A DNA stretch of 34,396 nucleotides from Chlorobiota bacterium. GTDB taxonomy: Bacteria > Bacteroidota > Bacteroidia > Flavobacteriales > Flavobacteriaceae. Below, in pieces: positions 32,690 to 34,396 of the stretch (positions within the stretch are counted from its first letter, which is position 1; each line of letters opens with the position of its first letter). Position numbers and translations under genes: made by a program. The stretch covers positions 1 through 34,396 of the forward strand of contig JAADEB010000059.1 of NCBI GenBank assembly GCA_013153655.1. The letters run 5' to 3'. The notes under the pieces are model-generated. The model saw only the letters and a list, made by a program, of their open reading frames with translations. It did no database searches and was not told where the DNA came from.

Positions 32690-33441
32690 AGGTTGAGTTT
32701 TTCCATCAACTCGTCGGTGAGTTCCAGGTTATGGTAAACGTTTTGTACGTCGTCTTCGTCTTCGAATTTTTCGGCCAGTTTCAGGATTTTTTCCGCTTGG
32801 TCCAGCGGCAGGGTTTTGGTGGTTTTGGGGATGCGTTGGAGGCCGGCGTTTTTCACTTCGATACCCAATTCTTCCAGTTTGGACGCCATGAGGCCGAAAT
32901 CTTTGTAATCGGTATAGACGGTGATGAATTCGTCGTCGGTTTCGATATCTTCGGCGCCGCCGTCGATAAGTTCCATTTCCAGCTCTTCGGGATCCATGCC
33001 GGCTGTTTTTTCTTTTTCAATGGTAAAAACGCCCTTGCGGTCGAACACATATTCCAGGGAGCCTGTTTTGCCCAGTTCGCCGCCGTTTTTGTTGAATATG
33101 GAGCGTATGATACCCACGGTGCGGTTGGTGTTGTCCGTGGCCGTTTCGATGATGAAGGCGATGCCATAGGGTCCGTAGCCTTCGAAGGTAACTTCCTGAT
33201 AGTTTTCGGCATCTTTGCCCGAAGCTTTCTTAATGGCCCGTTGGATATTATCCTTGGGCATATTCACGCCGCGCGCATTGGCGATAGCCCGCCGTAATGC
33301 GGGATTGCTTTCCGGGTCGGGACCGCCTTGGCGAACGGCAATATTGATTTCACGTAATACTTTGGTAAACATTTTGGCCCGCTTGGCGTCCTGTGCGCCT
33401 TTGCGGTGCTTGATATTGGCCCATTTACTATGTCCTGCCAT
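32686..33441 (-). CDS. yebC: YebC/PmpR family protein
   Basis: The 251-residue protein opens MAGHSKWANIKHRKGAQDAK, the invariant start of YebC/TACO1. The whole chain matches the family: GGPDPESNPALRRAIANAR, ATDNTNRTVGIIRSIFNKNGG and GSLEYVFDRKG. Members were described as transcription regulators, while recent work on bacterial YebC and mitochondrial TACO1 supports a role in translation of difficult (polyproline) stretches. The terminal 15 residues are an acidic extension. It is the first gene of an operon with the MBL hydrolase and S8 peptidase. Confidence 0.96.
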   Translation of the reverse strand: MAGHSKWANIKHRKGAQDAKRAKMFTKVLREINIAVRQGGPDPESNPALRRAIANARGVNMPKDNIQRAIKKASGKDAENYQEVTFEGYGPYGIAFIIETATDNTNRTVGIIRSIFNKNGGELGKTGSLEYVFDRKGVFTIEKEKTAGMDPEELEMELIDGGAEDIETDDEFITVYTDYKDFGLMASKLEELGIEVKNAGLQRIPKTTKTLPLDQAEKILKLAEKFEDEDDVQNVYHNLELTDELMEKLNL

Positions 33442-33468
33442 ACATTATAATTTATAATTATCCATCCA

Positions 33469-33476
33469 CAAAGTTA
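33469..33476 (-). promoter_or_regulatory. -7 element of the yebC operon
   Basis: On the minus strand TAACTTTG matches TAnnTTTG, 28 bases before the ATG at 33441. The region where the -33 box should be has no TTTG and borders the repeat block. Confidence 0.45.
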
Positions 33477-33540
33477 ATTAAAATATTGGTGATTTGCTGC
33501 GGGGGCGTTGAATCGTAGAATTGTGCAATCGGTAATTTTT

Positions 33541-33923
33541 GTTGAAGAGTTGAAAAGTTGAAAAGTTGAATGGATTGATTTACTTTTTGTTAAACCGTTA
33601 AATCGTGCAATCGTTAAATCGGATTGACTGATGACCGGTGACCGATGACGGATGTGTTTTTTGGGACACGGGGAACGGGAAACGGGGAATGTGTTTTTTC
33701 TGTTGAATAGTTGAAGGGTTGAAGAGTTGAATAGACTTGTTAAATCGTTAAATCGTGAAACCGTTAAATCGTTAAGTCGGTTTGACTGATGACCGGTGAC
33801 CGGTGCATTTTCGGAACAAGGGGAATGGGAAACGGGGAACATGTTTTTTCTGTTGAATAGTTGAAGGGTTGAAGAGTTGAATAGACTTGTTAAATCGTTA
33901 AATCGTTGAACCGTGCAATCGTA
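33541..33923 (-). repeat. Composite block of short-word repeats with 150-bp period
   Basis: Read on the minus strand, the block repeats four modules in fixed order: TTAAC words (CGATTTAACGATTTAAC), TTCAAC words (TATTCAACTCTTCAAC), TTCCCCGTTTCCC words, and CATCCGTCA / CACCGGTCATCAGTCA words. Two adjacent units are offset by exactly 150 bases: 33692-33755 and 33842-33905 are identical over 64 bases. A third, more divergent unit covers 33541-33660. The same module order occurs on the plus strand at 17475-17605. Because 150 is a multiple of 3, the block gives a long but meaningless repetitive open frame. Confidence 0.92.
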
Positions 33924-33986
33924 TGTCATTTCGACAGAAGACCGAAGGGAGCGACGCCGAGTCCGCCTCAGGCGGGAGAAATCTCC
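33924..33986 (+). repeat. GTCATTTCGAC...GAGAAATCTC interspersed repeat
   Basis: TGTCATTTCGACAGAAG, then a GC-rich core with the small hairpin CCGCCTCAGGCGG, then GAGAAATCTCC. It is the longest copy of the element found at 14849, 17049 and 17405. Confidence 0.75.
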
Positions 33987-34087
33987 TTTTCGGGAAACTG
34001 AGAACGTAGAACGGGAAACGTGTTTTTTTGGGACGCAGACAACACGGGTATCACGGATTTTTTTTGGATTTTTTAATTGATGATTTC

Positions 34088-34112
34088 GTAGAGACGCCGT
34101 ATGTGGCGTATC
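34088..34112. repeat. GTAGAGACGCC hairpin repeat, copy 1 (degenerate)
   Basis: GTAGAGACGCC followed by an imperfect return arm (GGCGTATC). It is the most degenerate of three copies within 133 bases. Confidence 0.65.
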
Positions 34113-34138
34113 GTTCTATCATTATATTCATGAATCAT

Positions 34139-34166
34139 GTAGAGACGCGATGCATCGCGTCTCTAC
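34139..34166. repeat. GTAGAGACGC hairpin repeat, copy 2 (perfect palindrome)
   Basis: A perfect 28-bp palindrome: GTAGAGACGCGATG and its exact complement. Similar GTAGAGACGC ... GCGTCTCTAC palindromes are known as abundant intergenic repeats in Bacteroidota and cyanobacteria. Confidence 0.85.
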
Positions 34167-34191
34167 CATATGATGATTTGATGGTCGAAAC

Positions 34192-34220
34192 GTAGAGACG
34201 CCGGTATACGGCGTCTTTAC
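34192..34220. repeat. GTAGAGACGCC hairpin repeat, copy 3
   Basis: GTAGAGACGCCG ... CGGCGTCTTTAC, a near-perfect palindrome (one mismatch in the outer arm) around GTATA. Confidence 0.8.
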
Positions 34221-34280
34221 ATCCCGTTAATCGTTATACGTTTTCCATTTCACGTTTCCCGTTCCACGTTATCCGTTTAC

Positions 34281-34396
34281 CGGTGCCGGCTTTGTGCGCC
34301 GGGTTTGCGCGAGGGGGCGAAGCGATATGCGCGGAGGCCTTGCCGAAGTTCCGGCCGCGGAATGCCGGCGGACAGAGGGGAGCCGCCATTCCGCGG
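34281..34396. other. GC-rich terminal segment with inverted repeat at the window edge
   Basis: The last ~115 bases are far richer in G+C than anything else here. 34355-34396 forms an inverted repeat: CCGCGGAAT (34355-34363) pairs with ATTCCGCGG (34388-34396), and GGCGG (34367-34371) with CCGCC (34383-34387), with a 3-base bulge and 11-nt loop. A smaller palindrome TTCCGGCCGCGGAA overlaps the left arm. It may be the end of a further repeat or mobile element continuing outside the window; no gene is supported. Confidence 0.6.

Noticed and set aside
33474-33929. 151-aa minus-strand open frame with repeated RFNDLTSLFNSSTLQLFN
   Set aside because: It is a translation of the 150-base tandem repeats. 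The period is a multiple of three, so the frame stays open; there is no start context or domain.

Overview
The window looks like a chromosomal segment of a Bacteroidota bacterium, most likely class Bacteroidia or a close relative. Three genes end in type IX secretion (T9SS) type A sorting domains. GLPGLI-family proteins sit next to large outer-membrane barrels. The transfer-messenger RNA carries a GExNxALAA-type tag. The stable-RNA promoters fit the TTTG / TAnnTTTG consensus of this phylum rather than -35/-10 boxes. No diagnostic rRNA is present, so I cannot name the genus.

Layout. 1-0.8 kb is a graveyard of gene 3' ends: an outer-membrane barrel tail (possibly intact beyond the window edge), a beheaded GLPGLI gene, and a short antisense vestige of another barrel. 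0.8-5.7 kb looks AT-rich and holds a small lipoprotein and a three-gene unit (GLPGLI protein, 847-aa barrel, 248-aa secreted protein). 5.9-8.2 kb encodes a T9SS-exported leucine-rich-repeat protein and a lipoprotein. 8.2-13.1 kb (minus strand) is an envelope operon: DUF4197 lipoprotein, Omp28-like thioredoxin-fold lipoprotein, and a 1030-aa metallopeptidase/beta-propeller/barrel protein. 13.2-14.5 kb is a T9SS protein with tandem aromatic repeats. 15.0-16.9 kb is an overlapping asparaginase/PfkB-kinase pair. 17.0-17.76 kb is a dense patchwork of intergenic repeats ending at tRNA-Val. 17.9-22.4 kb holds an FtsX/LolE-type permease, divergent from a peptidoglycan-sugar salvage pair (NamZ-type muramidase, GH20 hexosaminidase), then a monothiol thioredoxin. 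22.7-26.0 kb contains a secreted propeller-like protein, tRNA-Pro(AGG), tmRNA, and a small membrane protein plus Spy-like periplasmic protein. 26.2-28.1 kb has a START-like protein, a DUF1858 protein and a divergent HU/SPOR-domain protein. 28.2-33.4 kb (minus) holds a T9SS lamin-tail-domain protein and a YebC / MBL hydrolase / S8 peptidase operon. 33.5-34.4 kb is a second repeat patchwork, then hairpin repeats and a GC-rich inverted repeat at the edge.

Most of the window serves the cell envelope: surface proteins, lipoproteins, proteases and wall-sugar hydrolases. The least explained material is the modular intergenic repeat system. The same short-word modules occur in the same order at 17 kb and, inverted, at 33.5 kb. 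The GLPGLI/barrel/248-aa unit with its decayed copies is the best candidate for an uncharacterised protein system. Assignments come from motif reading and family knowledge; no database search was run.
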